A stretch of 64,000 nucleotides of DNA from Alphaproteobacteria bacterium (GCA_012103325.1 WLWY01000003.1:310001-374000), one strand, 5' to 3'. Counted from the first letter of the stretch, positions 26,056-35,778 are shown. A program made the numbers and translations. The notes: generated from the letters alone by a model not told the origin.

Positions 26056-28259
26056 TACCGTTCGACAACAGCGTGAGTGAGGACACATCGGTTCTTCCCG
26101 AGCGACCTGATTTCTTACCCGCTCTGATGTCGGTGGCGCGGTTCCATGGCCGGGGGATGGCGCCGGACAGCCTACTGCGCGGCCTGCCGCTGACCGACGG
26201 CATCCTCGATGCCGGGCATCTCTCCGAGGCGGCCGCCCGGGCCGAACTGCACGTCGCCGCTCTGGACAAGCCCCCTCATAAGCTCTCGAAGACCGAGCTG
26301 CCGGCCCTGGTCCAACGCGAGGACGGCGAAGCCGTCGCCTTGCTGCGCCAAGACGGGGACGGCTTCGTGATGCAGGCCGGCGCGGCGCCGCCGGGCCGGA
26401 TGGAGCGCGCGGAGGCGGAGGCGCTGACCGGCCCGGTCTGGTGCATCCGGCCGGCGTTCTTCTTCGATCACCGCAGCCTGCTGTTCGACCTCAAGGCGCA
26501 CAAGCGCTGGTTCGCCGGGCCGCTGTTCGCCAATCGCTCCCTCTATGGCTTCGCCATGCTGGCCGGCCTGTTTACCAATCTGGCATCGATATCGGTGTCG
26601 ATCTTCGTCATGACGGTCTACGACAGGGTGGTTCCCAACAACGCCCTGCACTCCCTGACGGCGCTGCTGATCGGCATCCTGATGGTCATCGCCATGGATT
26701 TCGGCATGAAGGCGATCCGCGGGTACCTGGTCGATGCCGGGGGGCGGCGCTTCGACCTGACAGTGGGCGCCCGCCTGTTCGCACGGGTCCTGAGCATGCG
26801 CCCGCGCGGGCGGCCGCAATCGTCCGGCGCGCTGGCCAATGTCGTGCGCGAATTCGAGACCGTCCGCGAGTTCTTCACCTCCGCGACCCTGGTCACACTG
26901 GGGGACCTGCCTTTCGTGGCGCTCTACGTCTTCGTGATCTGGTGGGTCGCCGGGGCGGTGGTCTACGTCATCCTGATCGCCATCCCGGTGGTGATCGGCG
27001 CCGGCCTGCTGCTGCAATGGCCCCTGTCCCGGCTGGTGGCGCGCGGCTTCCGGGAGGGATCGCAGAAGTCGGCCTTCCTGCATGAAGTAGCGATCGGTGT
27101 CGATACCATCAAGGCGGCGAACGCCCAGGCCTGGGCACGGCGGCAGTGGGAAGGCTATATCGTGCAGAACGCCGATACGAGCCTCAGGAGCCGTCAGGTC
27201 TCGCATCTGTCGCTGACCATCACGGCGACGGCGAGCATGCTGGTGACGATCGGCACGGTCGCGGTCGGCGCCCTGCTGATCGCCGCCGGCGAGATCACCA
27301 CGGGCGCGGTGATCGCGGCCACCATCCTGGCGGGCCGGGCGATGGCGCCGTTCGGCCAGATCGCCAACCTGATGGCCAGATGGCAGCAGACGCGCATGGC
27401 GATCTCCGCCCTCGACAAGATCATGGTGGCGGAGACCGAGGAGGATCAGGCCGGCGATCAATTGCAGCGCTTCCAGATCAAGGGCGAGATCGAATTGAGC
27501 GAGGTCGCGTTCACCTATCCGGCAACGACGATGACCGGCGCGGTGCCGGAACCGGCGCTCGCCAAGGTCTCCTTCGGAATTCCCGCCGGTGAGACCGTCG
27601 CGGTGCTGGGCCGTATCGGCTCGGGCAAGAGCACGCTGCTGAAGCTGCTGGTCAACCTCTATGGCGCGGACAGTGGCCACGTGAAGGTGGACGGGGTGGA
27701 GGTACGCCAGATCCACCCCGCCGAACTGCGCGGCCAGATCGGCTATGCCGGCCAGGACGCGGTGCTGTTCCACGGATCGATACGCGACAACATCGCGCTG
27801 GGCGCGGCCAGTCCCAGCGACGAGGACATCGTGGAAGCGGCCTGCGTGGTGGGCCTGGACGGGATGATGGCCCAGTCGGCCGGCGGCCTCGGCACCCCGG
27901 TGGGCGAACGCGGCCAGCTTCTGTCCGGCGGCCAGCGCCAGGCCGTCGCCCTGGCGCGCGCGCTGGTGACGCGGCCGGCCGTCCTGCTGCTCGACGAGCC
28001 GACCAGTATGATGGACCACACCGCCGAAGGCCGGTTTCTGGAGGCTCTGGCGCGGTCCCGCCGCGGCCTGACCACGATGATCGTGACCCATAAGCCGAGC
28101 GTCCTGCAGCTGGCGAGCCGGGCCCTGGTGTTCGAGCGTGGCAAGCTGGTGCTCGACGGCCCGCGGGACGAGGTTGTCGCGGCCCTGTCCGGCGGCGCCA
28201 AGGTGATGCCCTCGCGGAGCGAGCCGGCGGAACCGGGCGCCATGGGAGCCGGGCCTTGA
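26052..28259 (+). CDS. type I secretion ABC transporter (permease-ATPase)
   Basis: 735-aa inner membrane exporter of the LssB/HlyB kind. The N-terminal 130 residues look like a degenerate C39-like domain without the catalytic Cys (FLPALMSVARFHGRGMAP, then LRGLPLTDG), used for substrate docking rather than cleavage. Six transmembrane helices follow (about 160-440; SIFVMTVYDRVVPNNAL is typical), then the ATPase: Walker A GRIGSGKST, signature LLSGGQRQAVALARAL, Walker B VLLLDEPTS. Start overlaps the substrate stop by ATGA; its end overlaps the HlyD start. One operon with substrate and adaptor is certain. Confidence 0.96.
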   Translation: MIPFDNSVSEDTSVLPERPDFLPALMSVARFHGRGMAPDSLLRGLPLTDGILDAGHLSEAAARAELHVAALDKPPHKLSKTELPALVQREDGEAVALLRQDGDGFVMQAGAAPPGRMERAEAEALTGPVWCIRPAFFFDHRSLLFDLKAHKRWFAGPLFANRSLYGFAMLAGLFTNLASISVSIFVMTVYDRVVPNNALHSLTALLIGILMVIAMDFGMKAIRGYLVDAGGRRFDLTVGARLFARVLSMRPRGRPQSSGALANVVREFETVREFFTSATLVTLGDLPFVALYVFVIWWVAGAVVYVILIAIPVVIGAGLLLQWPLSRLVARGFREGSQKSAFLHEVAIGVDTIKAANAQAWARRQWEGYIVQNADTSLRSRQVSHLSLTITATASMLVTIGTVAVGALLIAAGEITTGAVIAATILAGRAMAPFGQIANLMARWQQTRMAISALDKIMVAETEEDQAGDQLQRFQIKGEIELSEVAFTYPATTMTGAVPEPALAKVSFGIPAGETVAVLGRIGSGKSTLLKLLVNLYGADSGHVKVDGVEVRQIHPAELRGQIGYAGQDAVLFHGSIRDNIALGAASPSDEDIVEAACVVGLDGMMAQSAGGLGTPVGERGQLLSGGQRQAVALARALVTRPAVLLLDEPTSMMDHTAEGRFLEALARSRRGLTTMIVTHKPSVLQLASRALVFERGKLVLDGPRDEVVAALSGGAKVMPSRSEPAEPGAMGAGP

Positions 28260-29569
28260 CCCGTGCCGAAATGACGATCCAGCCGCCGAGCCGCGATCCC
28301 ATGCGCGGCCCGCGCCGCGTCGTGCCGCTCCTGTTGTTGCTGATCGTCGTGTTCGTCGGCGGCCTGACGGCTTGGGCGCGGACGGTCGAGCTCGATATAT
28401 CGGCCGCGGGGATCGGGCGGGTCATTCCGTCCAGCCAGGTACAGACGGTGCAGAACCTGGAAGGCGGTATCGTTGCCGAGGTCCTGGTGCGTGAAGGCGA
28501 CCGGGTCGAGGCGAGCCAGGTCGTGGCGCGGATCGACGACACCGGCCTGGCATCGTCCTTGCGGGAAGACCGCTCGACCTACCTGAGGCTGTCGGCGACC
28601 GCGGCGCGTCTGGGGGCGGAGGCGGCCGGGAAGCCGCTGGCGTTCGATGAAGAAGTGACGGGTTCTCCCGAAGGCGGGGCTCTCGTCGCGGCGGAAGAGG
28701 CGCTGTTCGAGAGCCGCAGGCAGAGCCTTCATGACGCCGTTTACGTGCTGGCGCAGGAGGCGGCGGGCGCGAGGAAAGCCGCGGCCAGCGCGCGGTCGCG
28801 CGGCACGCATCTTGAGCATCGTTTGAAGGCTGTGAAGGAAGAGCTCGACATTGTCGTACATCAGGTAGCGGCGGGTCTGGTCTCCAAGGTCGAGGCGCTG
28901 AAGCTGGAGGGCCGGATCGCCGAGATCGAGGAGCAGAGGACGATCGCCCGCGGCGAGGCCGCCGCGGCCGAGGCGCGCGGGGAAGAAGCGGCAGCGAAGA
29001 TCGCGGAGAAGCGGTCGGCGTTCGTCAGCGCCGCCCTCGAGGACCTGAACCAGATCAGGCTCAAACGGTCCGCCTTGAAGGAAAAGCTGGTGGCGCACCG
29101 CGACCGGGTCACCCGCAGCAACGTGCGCTCCCCGGTGAAGGGCGTGATCAAAACGCTCTCCGTGACGACCGCCGGCGCGGTGCTGAAGCCGGGCGATCCG
29201 ATCATGGAGATCGTGCCCCTGGAGGATGCCCTGTTGATCGAGGCCCGCATCGACCCGCGCGACATCGCCTTCATCCGGCCGGGCCAGGAGGCCCAGGTGC
29301 GGGTGACGGCCTACGACTTTTCGGTCTACGGCGCGCTGCCCGGGCGGGTCGAACGCGTCGGCGCGGATACGACCGTCACCCGTGACGAGGAGAGTTTCTA
29401 CCCCGTCACCATTCGTGTCGACGATGCCCGGCTTCCGGCGCAGGAGCACCTGCCCATCATGCCGGGCATGGTCGCCGATGTCAGCATCGTCACGGGCAGC
29501 CGGAGCATTCTCGATTATCTGTTGAAGCCGGTCTACAAGCTGAAGGAGCGTGCCTGGACGGAGCGCTAG
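28256..29569 (+). CDS. HlyD-family type I secretion membrane fusion protein
   Basis: 437-aa periplasmic adaptor bridging the ABC exporter and TolC. One N-terminal transmembrane helix (VVPLLLLLIVVFVGGLTAWA), a lipoyl half-motif (VQNLEGGIVAEVLVREGD), long coiled coil (about 140-260), the second lipoyl half (NVRSPVKGVIKTLSVTT) and a C-terminal beta barrel (PGQEAQVRVTAYDFSVYGALPG). The TTG at 28256 overlaps the upstream TGA; the ATG five codons on (28271) is the alternative. Last gene of the export operon. Confidence 0.95.
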   Translation: MTRAEMTIQPPSRDPMRGPRRVVPLLLLLIVVFVGGLTAWARTVELDISAAGIGRVIPSSQVQTVQNLEGGIVAEVLVREGDRVEASQVVARIDDTGLASSLREDRSTYLRLSATAARLGAEAAGKPLAFDEEVTGSPEGGALVAAEEALFESRRQSLHDAVYVLAQEAAGARKAAASARSRGTHLEHRLKAVKEELDIVVHQVAAGLVSKVEALKLEGRIAEIEEQRTIARGEAAAAEARGEEAAAKIAEKRSAFVSAALEDLNQIRLKRSALKEKLVAHRDRVTRSNVRSPVKGVIKTLSVTTAGAVLKPGDPIMEIVPLEDALLIEARIDPRDIAFIRPGQEAQVRVTAYDFSVYGALPGRVERVGADTTVTRDEESFYPVTIRVDDARLPAQEHLPIMPGMVADVSIVTGSRSILDYLLKPVYKLKERAWTER

Positions 29570-29813
29570 GCTGTTTGGCTTTTATGGTATCCTTGATTTT
29601 GCCGAATTTAACGCCGAACTCGATTTGAAAGGAATAGAGGTATGGGATGAAATAAAAAAGCAGCTCAGCAAACTAGGAAACTTGTTGTTGCGGACATTAC
29701 AGGGGGCTTCAGAATAACCGAAAGAAGGAGCGGTTGCATCTGTAAGCGTTTGGCTCAGCCACCGTATCAGCCGAGCCGGATACTGGAAATAGCGCATAGG
29801 AGGAAATGCATCG

Positions 29814-31325
29814 ATGTATTTGAGACGCATGCTGGCAGCCACAGCGGTCGTCGCTTTCTTTGGTTTAAGCACGACATCGGCTTGGGCGCAAAGCGCCACG
29901 CTGACGCTTTTGCATATCAACGACGTCTACGAGATCTCGCCTAAGGACGGCAAGGGCGGCATAGCTGAGTTGATGACCCTACTAGAAGCAGAGCGAAACC
30001 GCGTTAAACATCATCTGACGATATTCGGCGGCGACCTGATCTCGCCATCTGTGATGTCGAGTCTCACCAAGGGCGCACAGATGATCGAGATGATGAATGC
30101 TATTAACCTCGACGTTGCCGGTCTCGGCAACCATGAGTTTGATTTCGGGGACGAAGTGCTACGCCAGCGCATGGCTGCATCGAATTTCACCTGGCTTGCC
30201 AGCAATGCATTTGGGCCCGACGGTAGGCCCTTCGGTGATGCCCAGACTAGCATGATTCACAAGGTGGAGGAGTTTAGCGTAGGCATGTTCGCCCTGCTGA
30301 CGCCAGAGACAACGCACCTCTCCTCGCCCGGCATTGAGGTAGCTTTTACACCGATAGGTCCGACAGCGACGGCGGCAGTCAACGCACTAAAAGAGGTCGG
30401 CGCCGACCTCGTCATCGCGATCACTCACCTCTCCTTGGCCGAAGATCGCGAGCTTGCCCGTACGGTTAAGGGTATCGATGTCATTCTGGGCGGACACGAC
30501 CACGACCCAATCACCGTCTACGAAGGTAGCACATTGATCCTGAAGGCGGGACACGACGCACACTACCTAGTTGTGGCTGAGCTGGCGATTAACAAGAAAG
30601 ACGGCCTCCACGGACCTAAAGTCACGGTACTGCCGCAGTGGCGCTATCTGTCTACCGCCGGCGTGACCCCACATGCCGGTCTCGCTGCCCTCGTGAAAAA
30701 GTACGAAGCTGCACTCGATGCCAAGCTTGATGTCGCCATTGGTAGAACAACGGTGGAGCTCGACAGTCGACGCAGTGCGTTGCGCAGTTCCAAAAGCAAC
30801 TTCGGCAACTTGGTTGCCGACGCGTTGCGTCAGGGCGTTAAAGCGGACGTGGCTATCATCAATAGCGGTGGGATCCGGGGCGACAAGGTTTATCCCCCGG
30901 GTAGCGAGCTTACACGTAAGGACATCCTGAGCGAGCTGCCGTTCGGCAATCATGCGGTCTTGTTAGATCTTTCCGGTGCCGAGTTGTTGAAAACGCTGGA
31001 GAACGGCGTCAGCAGGGTCGAGGATGAGGTGGGTCGCTTTCCACAGATCTCGGGTATGAGGTTCCGCTTTGACGCTACCAAACCAGCCGGTAATCGCATC
31101 GTGGAGGTGAACATCGGTGGCAAACCGCTCAACCCGAACAAGCGCTACAAAGTGGCGACTAATGAGTACATTGCCAATGGCGGAGATGGCTATGCCGTGC
31201 TCAAGGATGCCAAAACCCTCATCGACGCTGCAGGCGGGGTATTAATGGCGACAACGGTGATGGACTACATTACCGCCAAGAATAAGATCGCACCGAAAAT
31301 TGAAGGCCGGGTTACGCAACAATAA
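29814..31325 (+). CDS. exported 5'-nucleotidase / bifunctional metallophosphatase
   Basis: 503 aa, UshA/5'-nucleotidase family. Sec signal peptide (LAATAVVAFFGLSTTSAWAQ), phosphoesterase domain with LLHINDVYEI, FGGDLISPS, GNHEFD (about residue 105), AITHLSLAED and LGGHDHDP, and the nucleotide-binding C-terminal domain with GNLVADALR, INSGGIRGD and NGGDGYAVL. A strong AGGAGG lies 9 bases before the ATG. It is a periplasmic counterpart of the type I secreted enzyme 3.7 kb upstream and shares its domain pair. The 244-bp gap from hlyD suggests its own promoter. Together the two would strip phosphate from nucleotides outside and inside the outer membrane. Confidence 0.94.
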   Translation: MYLRRMLAATAVVAFFGLSTTSAWAQSATLTLLHINDVYEISPKDGKGGIAELMTLLEAERNRVKHHLTIFGGDLISPSVMSSLTKGAQMIEMMNAINLDVAGLGNHEFDFGDEVLRQRMAASNFTWLASNAFGPDGRPFGDAQTSMIHKVEEFSVGMFALLTPETTHLSSPGIEVAFTPIGPTATAAVNALKEVGADLVIAITHLSLAEDRELARTVKGIDVILGGHDHDPITVYEGSTLILKAGHDAHYLVVAELAINKKDGLHGPKVTVLPQWRYLSTAGVTPHAGLAALVKKYEAALDAKLDVAIGRTTVELDSRRSALRSSKSNFGNLVADALRQGVKADVAIINSGGIRGDKVYPPGSELTRKDILSELPFGNHAVLLDLSGAELLKTLENGVSRVEDEVGRFPQISGMRFRFDATKPAGNRIVEVNIGGKPLNPNKRYKVATNEYIANGGDGYAVLKDAKTLIDAAGGVLMATTVMDYITAKNKIAPKIEGRVTQQ

Positions 31326-31571
31326 ACCGCCAAGCCAACATCTCCAGGAAAACGCAGTCAAGCCCGAGCCGCGCTTCGCCACGCGGCATGACTGTCGGGT
31401 CTGTGATCGGTTCATACAGCGGACATTGACGCAATCTTCCATTCTGCCTCAGTAGTGTCCAGACAATACGATCAGGGAAACGCGATGGGCAGGAACACGG
31501 GATCATCCCTTTTATCGGCCACCCGTTTCGTCACCATTCTGTGGCATTCGATTAGCCCTATACTTGGCCTG

Positions 31572-33584
31572 CTATCGTTCACGATCCGGTTCATTGTTCG
31601 TTGGCTTCAGCTCGAACTCTCTTATTGGTTCTTCCGATTGTCTGGGCTCCAGCGACGATTGACCTGATGTTCCCCTCGCAACGTTTTCGTGGCCCGATTG
31701 TCCCAACGCCGCAGCGTGGAACTCTCGCTGCAAAGCTTCAGGTCTGGGCGTTGGTTCCAGCATCGGACTTTCAGTCTGTCGCTCAACCCGAAGCTCGCGC
31801 GCTGGGTTCTCGATTTGAGGCGCCTGCGGTGGGGTTGGCTTCGGTGGAGCTGGTTCCTCAGAGTTGCGATCGAACTCGCGTATTGCCTGTTCGATGTGGC
31901 TCTCTCGAACATTCCCTTTGGCTTTGGGGTTGAGTGCTGGTTCTTTTGGCGGCTGCGGAGGACTTTCGTCTTGAGAAGAAAGGTTTGACTTTATCTTAAA
32001 CGCAATTGTTCTACTTGAGACGCTTTCCCGAATACGGTCCCCCTTCGCAGCCTGCACGAACTGCTTGTGAACGGTGTTCTCCCTGGCTTCGAGGGCCCGC
32101 GTCCGCATCGTTCTAACCGGATGCAATTCACGACCTTTCGCGGAGGTGAACCTATTCTTCGCCTTGTGCGGAACCGCTTTGCGGCCAGGCGGCCTCAGCT
32201 CCAGCCGCAGAGACGGCATATGCTCGTACCCAGCACGGTGGCGAATGGCTTGCTGCTTCTTGAACGACATTTCCAACGATTGCAGTTCGCGCTGTTCAGT
32301 TTGGTCGAGCGCGCGGTGTTTGCGCTCCATGTCGAGCGCCCGCATCTCCTGCCCACGTTGGTGTTCGAGCCGCTCCGCGTCTTGACGCTTTCGGGTTTCA
32401 TGCTTTTCGTCAAGAAACGCGTCGTGGCGTTTCTTATCCCGATAGCGATGAAGCTTGTGACGTACCTGATCCATGCCGGTTACTTTCGACAGGAATTCCG
32501 CAAGCCCGCGCGGCTGGTTTTCGGAGCGCTCGCGTTTGATTTCGCGCAGCCGGTGTAAATAAACGGTACGGTGCGTATCACATTCAATCCGATGCCGCCC
32601 CTTGAGGGCCTGGCGTTCCTGCTTCTGCCGATCCAGGAAAGCGGTAACCTCGCGTTCGATCTTTTTCCGCCGCTTGGCTTGCACCTCCTTGAGTTCGTCG
32701 ATCCTGTCGGCCCGCTTCTGCGACTGCTTGAATGCCTTCAAGGAATGTCTATGTTCCGCGGCGAATTCCTTCGCGTCCTCAACTGACGGCATGCTGTCGG
32801 TGGCGTATTCCTCGCCGAGGAACGCGCGGATCGCGTTCGTGTTGGCCGCCTTGTCGTCGATCAGCTTCGGCAGCGAGTTCGTGTGTCCGTAAATGTCAAC
32901 CAGCAAATAGGGCCGCCGGCCAGTCGCCAAGACATAACCGTGATACTCGAGCGCCTTCACGAATGAACCGGGCGTATCCCGGCCACGCCATAACTCCGTG
33001 ACAACCGCCCGCCGGTCTTCCCGTGAGAGGCCAGTGGATTCCATCTGGACCTTGTCATAGAGCGATAGCTGGCGATGGGTTTGACGTTTTCGCTCTTCCA
33101 GACTGTAGTAGCCGGGCGCCAATTCGATATCATGGTCGCGCGCAAACTGCCGTGTCACGGTCATCAGCTTGTCGTGATCGAAAGACATATGGATCGCCTT
33201 CATCTCCCGCACGTCGATGCGCGACCAAACGACATGGCAGTGTTCCCGCCCGACGCCTTGCTGGTCTTCCTTGATGTGGAAGACCACCGCGCGCGGTTGC
33301 GCCTCGAGGCCCAACGCCCGTTCGACGCGGGAGATGTAGTCGTCATAGAGATCACGGCTTATCGGCCCCTGCGCCGGGTCGGGATTAACGGACAGGCTGT
33401 AGAGATAGTTCACGCATTTAGTCATCGCCGAGGCTTCAGCTTCCCACTCTGCAAAAGCGCCATGCAGATCGTCGGCAATAGCGCCGCGCAAATCGGCGAG
33501 CTCCATATATTCATTGTCGTGTTCGTTGAGAAGATGGGTGGCGAGATCCTGGCCACTGCCGCGTTGGCTGGCAAACGGGATCAT
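31572..33584 (-). CDS. relaxase / mobilisation nuclease (MOBP-like, VirD2/MobA type)
   Basis: 670 aa. The N-terminal nuclease domain (1-200) shows KCVNYLYSLSVNPDP and the metal-binding histidine motif GREHCHVVWSRID, followed by AIHMSFDHDKLM. A long Arg/Lys/Glu-rich coiled-coil middle (about 280-470) and a Pro/Gln-rich tail (about 550-670) follow. It should nick oriT and pilot the strand through a type IV channel. Its start overlaps the stop of the small accessory gene upstream (ATGA). No mating-pair formation genes are in the window, so transfer would need a helper element. Confidence 0.88.
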   Translation of the reverse strand: MIPFASQRGSGQDLATHLLNEHDNEYMELADLRGAIADDLHGAFAEWEAEASAMTKCVNYLYSLSVNPDPAQGPISRDLYDDYISRVERALGLEAQPRAVVFHIKEDQQGVGREHCHVVWSRIDVREMKAIHMSFDHDKLMTVTRQFARDHDIELAPGYYSLEERKRQTHRQLSLYDKVQMESTGLSREDRRAVVTELWRGRDTPGSFVKALEYHGYVLATGRRPYLLVDIYGHTNSLPKLIDDKAANTNAIRAFLGEEYATDSMPSVEDAKEFAAEHRHSLKAFKQSQKRADRIDELKEVQAKRRKKIEREVTAFLDRQKQERQALKGRHRIECDTHRTVYLHRLREIKRERSENQPRGLAEFLSKVTGMDQVRHKLHRYRDKKRHDAFLDEKHETRKRQDAERLEHQRGQEMRALDMERKHRALDQTEQRELQSLEMSFKKQQAIRHRAGYEHMPSLRLELRPPGRKAVPHKAKNRFTSAKGRELHPVRTMRTRALEARENTVHKQFVQAAKGDRIRESVSSRTIAFKIKSNLSSQDESPPQPPKEPALNPKAKGNVRESHIEQAIREFDRNSEEPAPPKPTPPQAPQIENPARELRVERQTESPMLEPTPRPEALQREFHAAALGQSGHENVARGTSGQSSLEPRQSEEPIREFELKPTNNEPDRER

Positions 33585-33913
33585 GGCTTGCGCCCCATGA
33601 GCAGAAGCAAGGCAGAGCGGATTTCCTTCAGCCGCGCGTCAATGGACTCGAGCAAAGGGGTGTGATTATCCGCCAAGCCGGAAGATCGAATAGAGCGGAG
33701 CTGGTCTGCAATCGCGGCGCACTGGCCGAGGATGCACGCGAGCAGTTTGATTTCTGCCGGGCGATGACGGTTGCGGCCAAAGATTGCTTCTGTGATGAAC
33801 GCATTAAATGACAAGCCGGATTTAGAGACGAGATCTTCAAACTCGGCGCGCCGTGCTTCGGGCGGCCGATAGGAATAGGGTCGTGGTCGTTTCTTACTGA
33901 TCTCGTCCGGCAT
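33581..33913 (-). CDS. MobC-like accessory relaxosome protein
   Basis: 110 aa, basic N-terminus (MPDEISKKRPRPYSYRPPEA) followed by EFEDLVSKSGLSFNAFITEAIF, which reads like a ribbon-helix-helix DNA-binding fold, then a helical tail. Small RHH proteins of this kind bind oriT and help the relaxase. Overlap with the relaxase start shows one operon transcribed away from the oriT-like region. Confidence 0.8.
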   Translation of the reverse strand: MPDEISKKRPRPYSYRPPEARRAEFEDLVSKSGLSFNAFITEAIFGRNRHRPAEIKLLACILGQCAAIADQLRSIRSSGLADNHTPLLESIDARLKEIRSALLLLMGRKP

Positions 33914-34190
33914 GGTCCTCCTTTATAATGCATGCGATGATCACCGGGCCTCGTGATTTCCTCGTCTGCAGGCCTCACATATCCAAGGCTGTGCGTGGCT
34001 TGGTTCGGGATACTTAAGAGGTCGAATTCACCCCTTAACGTCGACGCCGGTGCCGAAACATCCGGTCGGGATCCAACACCCGAACTAGTGTTGGCGCACA
34101 TCCAAACCGCGCAGGCTTGGTCAAGTTTCTCAAGGGCTGGAACGCTCTTGGGTCGATGGTGCAGGAGAGCTGAAGTCATCCTGCCGTCCT

Positions 34191-34208
34191 CCAAGGAACG
34201 TTCCTTGG
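34191..34208. promoter_or_regulatory. 18-bp perfect palindrome
   Basis: CCAAGGAACGTTCCTTGG lies between the divergent mobilisation operon and the SprT-like gene. Probably an operator or a relaxosome protein site. Confidence 0.5.
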
Positions 34209-34326
34209 CCGATGGTTGATCCAACTGGAGAGCGGCGATCTCCAATTGGTCGGGATGCAACGTCGATCCGTTGCCTTCGCCACAATCGGGTTCGATGCCC
34301 GGTGTGGCGGACAACCGCCTTGGCAA

Positions 34327-34434
34327 AAACATTCGAATGAATGTTTGCGCCTAGGCGGTTCCAGGGGGTGGAACGGGGGATGGCAATCCCCCTACAAGGT
34401 TGGCGGGGGCGGTACGACCACCGCACACCTTGTA
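34327..34434. other. candidate origin of transfer (oriT)
   Basis: Three inverted repeats in about 110 bp: AAACATTC/GAATGTTT (34327-34346), GGGGGAT/ATCCCCC with a GGCA loop (34375-34392) and TACAAGGT/ACCTTGTA (34393-34400 with 34427-34434). The block lies upstream of mobC and relaxase, the usual place for oriT. The nic site is not assigned. Confidence 0.5.
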
Positions 34435-34643
34435 CCCTTCTTCTATTTGGTACGCCTTATGTAAATGATATCCCAGACATCTAAAGATCGCGTTAAGTCC
34501 CGCACTCAGCTTGACTTATAGCCACCCATAAACACCCACCGCAACACGAGGAATCCAAGAGGAACCCATCACAACACACGCCATAAACTGACGGAATGAT
34601 GAAGCCGAGTGCCGGTATTAGCTTTTAGGGGATGTACATTCCA

Positions 34644-35351
34644 ATGGCGTCAACACAGTTGATACCGACCTATACCGCACCGACACGGCGCGACCCGTCG
34701 ATACGCCCAACGCGGGAAACATACCATGCTCTGCAGGAAGCGTATGACCACTTCAACGGCGAGTTATTCGACGACGACCTGCCAAATTGCATCATCACTC
34801 TAAAACGAAAGAACCGCAGCTATGGTTCCTTCTCGGGCAAGCGTTTCATTAGCGAGGACGGACGCGAATGCGACGAGATCGCCTTGAACCCGGCGCGTTT
34901 CCAGGAACGAAGCCTGGTGGATACGCTCGGTACGCTGGTCCACGAGATGGTCCATCTGTGGCAGCACCATCACGGCAAGCCCGGGCGCGGTTCCTATCAC
35001 AACCGGCAATGGGCCTCGATGATGAAACAGGTCGGGCTGTATCCGTCTTCCACAGGAGCCGGCGGCGGCCAGGAAACCGGTGACAAGGTTTCACACTATA
35101 TAGTGTCCGGCGGGCGGTTCATCCGCGCGATGGACGTTTTGGAACGGCGCGGCTTTTCCATCCCCTGGGCCGAAGTGCCGGTCATCCGACCGGAAACGGC
35201 GGGTACAATGGAAGGAACGAATTCTCCAACTGGGGCCAAATCAGGCATCCGGGTCAAGTATATCTGTCCGGTCTGCGCGCTGAACGCCTTGTCTCGTCAT
35301 GACGCAAAAATTAGCTGCCTCGCACACGGCGTACAGATGCTGCCCGAATGA
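34644..35351 (+). CDS. SprT-like zinc metallopeptidase domain protein
   Basis: 235 aa starting at the ATG at 34644 (AGGGG 10-11 bases upstream; the ATG at 34632 is too close to it). The SprT-like core is clear: LQEAYDHFNGELFDDDLP, LGTLVHEMVHLWQHHHG with the zinc-binding HExxH (HEMVH), and GSYHNRQWASMMKQVGL. A C-terminal Cys pair region (YICPVCALNALS and ISCLAHG) looks like a zinc ribbon. Such proteins are common on alphaproteobacterial mobile elements; a role in processing DNA-protein conjugates, as in SPRTN, is an appealing but unproven idea, since a relaxase stays covalently bound to DNA. Confidence 0.85.
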   Translation: MASTQLIPTYTAPTRRDPSIRPTRETYHALQEAYDHFNGELFDDDLPNCIITLKRKNRSYGSFSGKRFISEDGRECDEIALNPARFQERSLVDTLGTLVHEMVHLWQHHHGKPGRGSYHNRQWASMMKQVGLYPSSTGAGGGQETGDKVSHYIVSGGRFIRAMDVLERRGFSIPWAEVPVIRPETAGTMEGTNSPTGAKSGIRVKYICPVCALNALSRHDAKISCLAHGVQMLPE

Positions 35352-35388
35352 TCACCGACGAAGGTCGGCTTCCATACCGATAAATGAG

Positions 35389-35421
35389 AAAGGCCCCGGC
35401 GGTATCGCCGAGGCCTTTTTG
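35389..35421 (+). terminator. rho-independent terminator after the SprT-like gene
   Basis: Stem AAAGGCCCCGGCG / CGCCGAGGCCTTT with a GTAT loop and one mismatch, followed by a T-run. It also ends transcripts from the opposite side less well, separating the SprT-like gene from DUF736. Confidence 0.85.
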
Positions 35422-35436
35422 GTGGCGGGGATGGTC

Positions 35437-35778
35437 CTAGAGGGTTTCCGCGTCGCCGGAAGCTTCCGGTGCGGGACGAGGCCGGGACCATCTGAGGGTA
35501 AAGGCGTCATCGCCGTTGGTCAGCGCCGCCCACATTGGGTAGGCGAAGCTCGGATCGTCGATCTTGATGGAGATGTAGGGGTCTCCAGTGCGCTGTGACT
35601 TCTCGTCCCAGCCGGCGCCGATTTCCACATTGCTGTGTGTGATGTAGACCCGGTAGCTTGGGGCACGGTCCGCAGTCTTTTCGATTGGATCGATCCGCAT
35701 CTCGGTACTGAAGCTAAGGGTTTCGACTTGGCCCTCGAAGGACCCGGTTTCGGTTTTGGTGAATGTTCCAACAATCAT
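35437..35778 (-). CDS. DUF736 family protein
   Basis: 113 aa, clear DUF736 member: begins MIVGTFTKTETGSFEGQVETL, shown in core as GSFEGQVETLSF, with APSYRVYITHSNVEIGAGW and DDPSFAYPMWAALT. Function unknown; the family is typical of rhizobial and other alphaproteobacterial plasmids and integrative elements and lies near conjugation genes. A ribosome site AAGGAGAAAC lies just before the ATG. Confidence 0.93.
   Translation of the reverse strand: MIVGTFTKTETGSFEGQVETLSFSTEMRIDPIEKTADRAPSYRVYITHSNVEIGAGWDEKSQRTGDPYISIKIDDPSFAYPMWAALTNGDDAFTLRWSRPRPAPEASGDAETL

Noticed and set aside
26172..29449. Very long antisense frames (up to 639 codons) opposite the ABC exporter and HlyD genes
   Set aside because: High-GC antisense artefacts: His/Arg/Gln/Asp-rich with no motifs or ribosome sites, while the sense genes have complete conserved domains.
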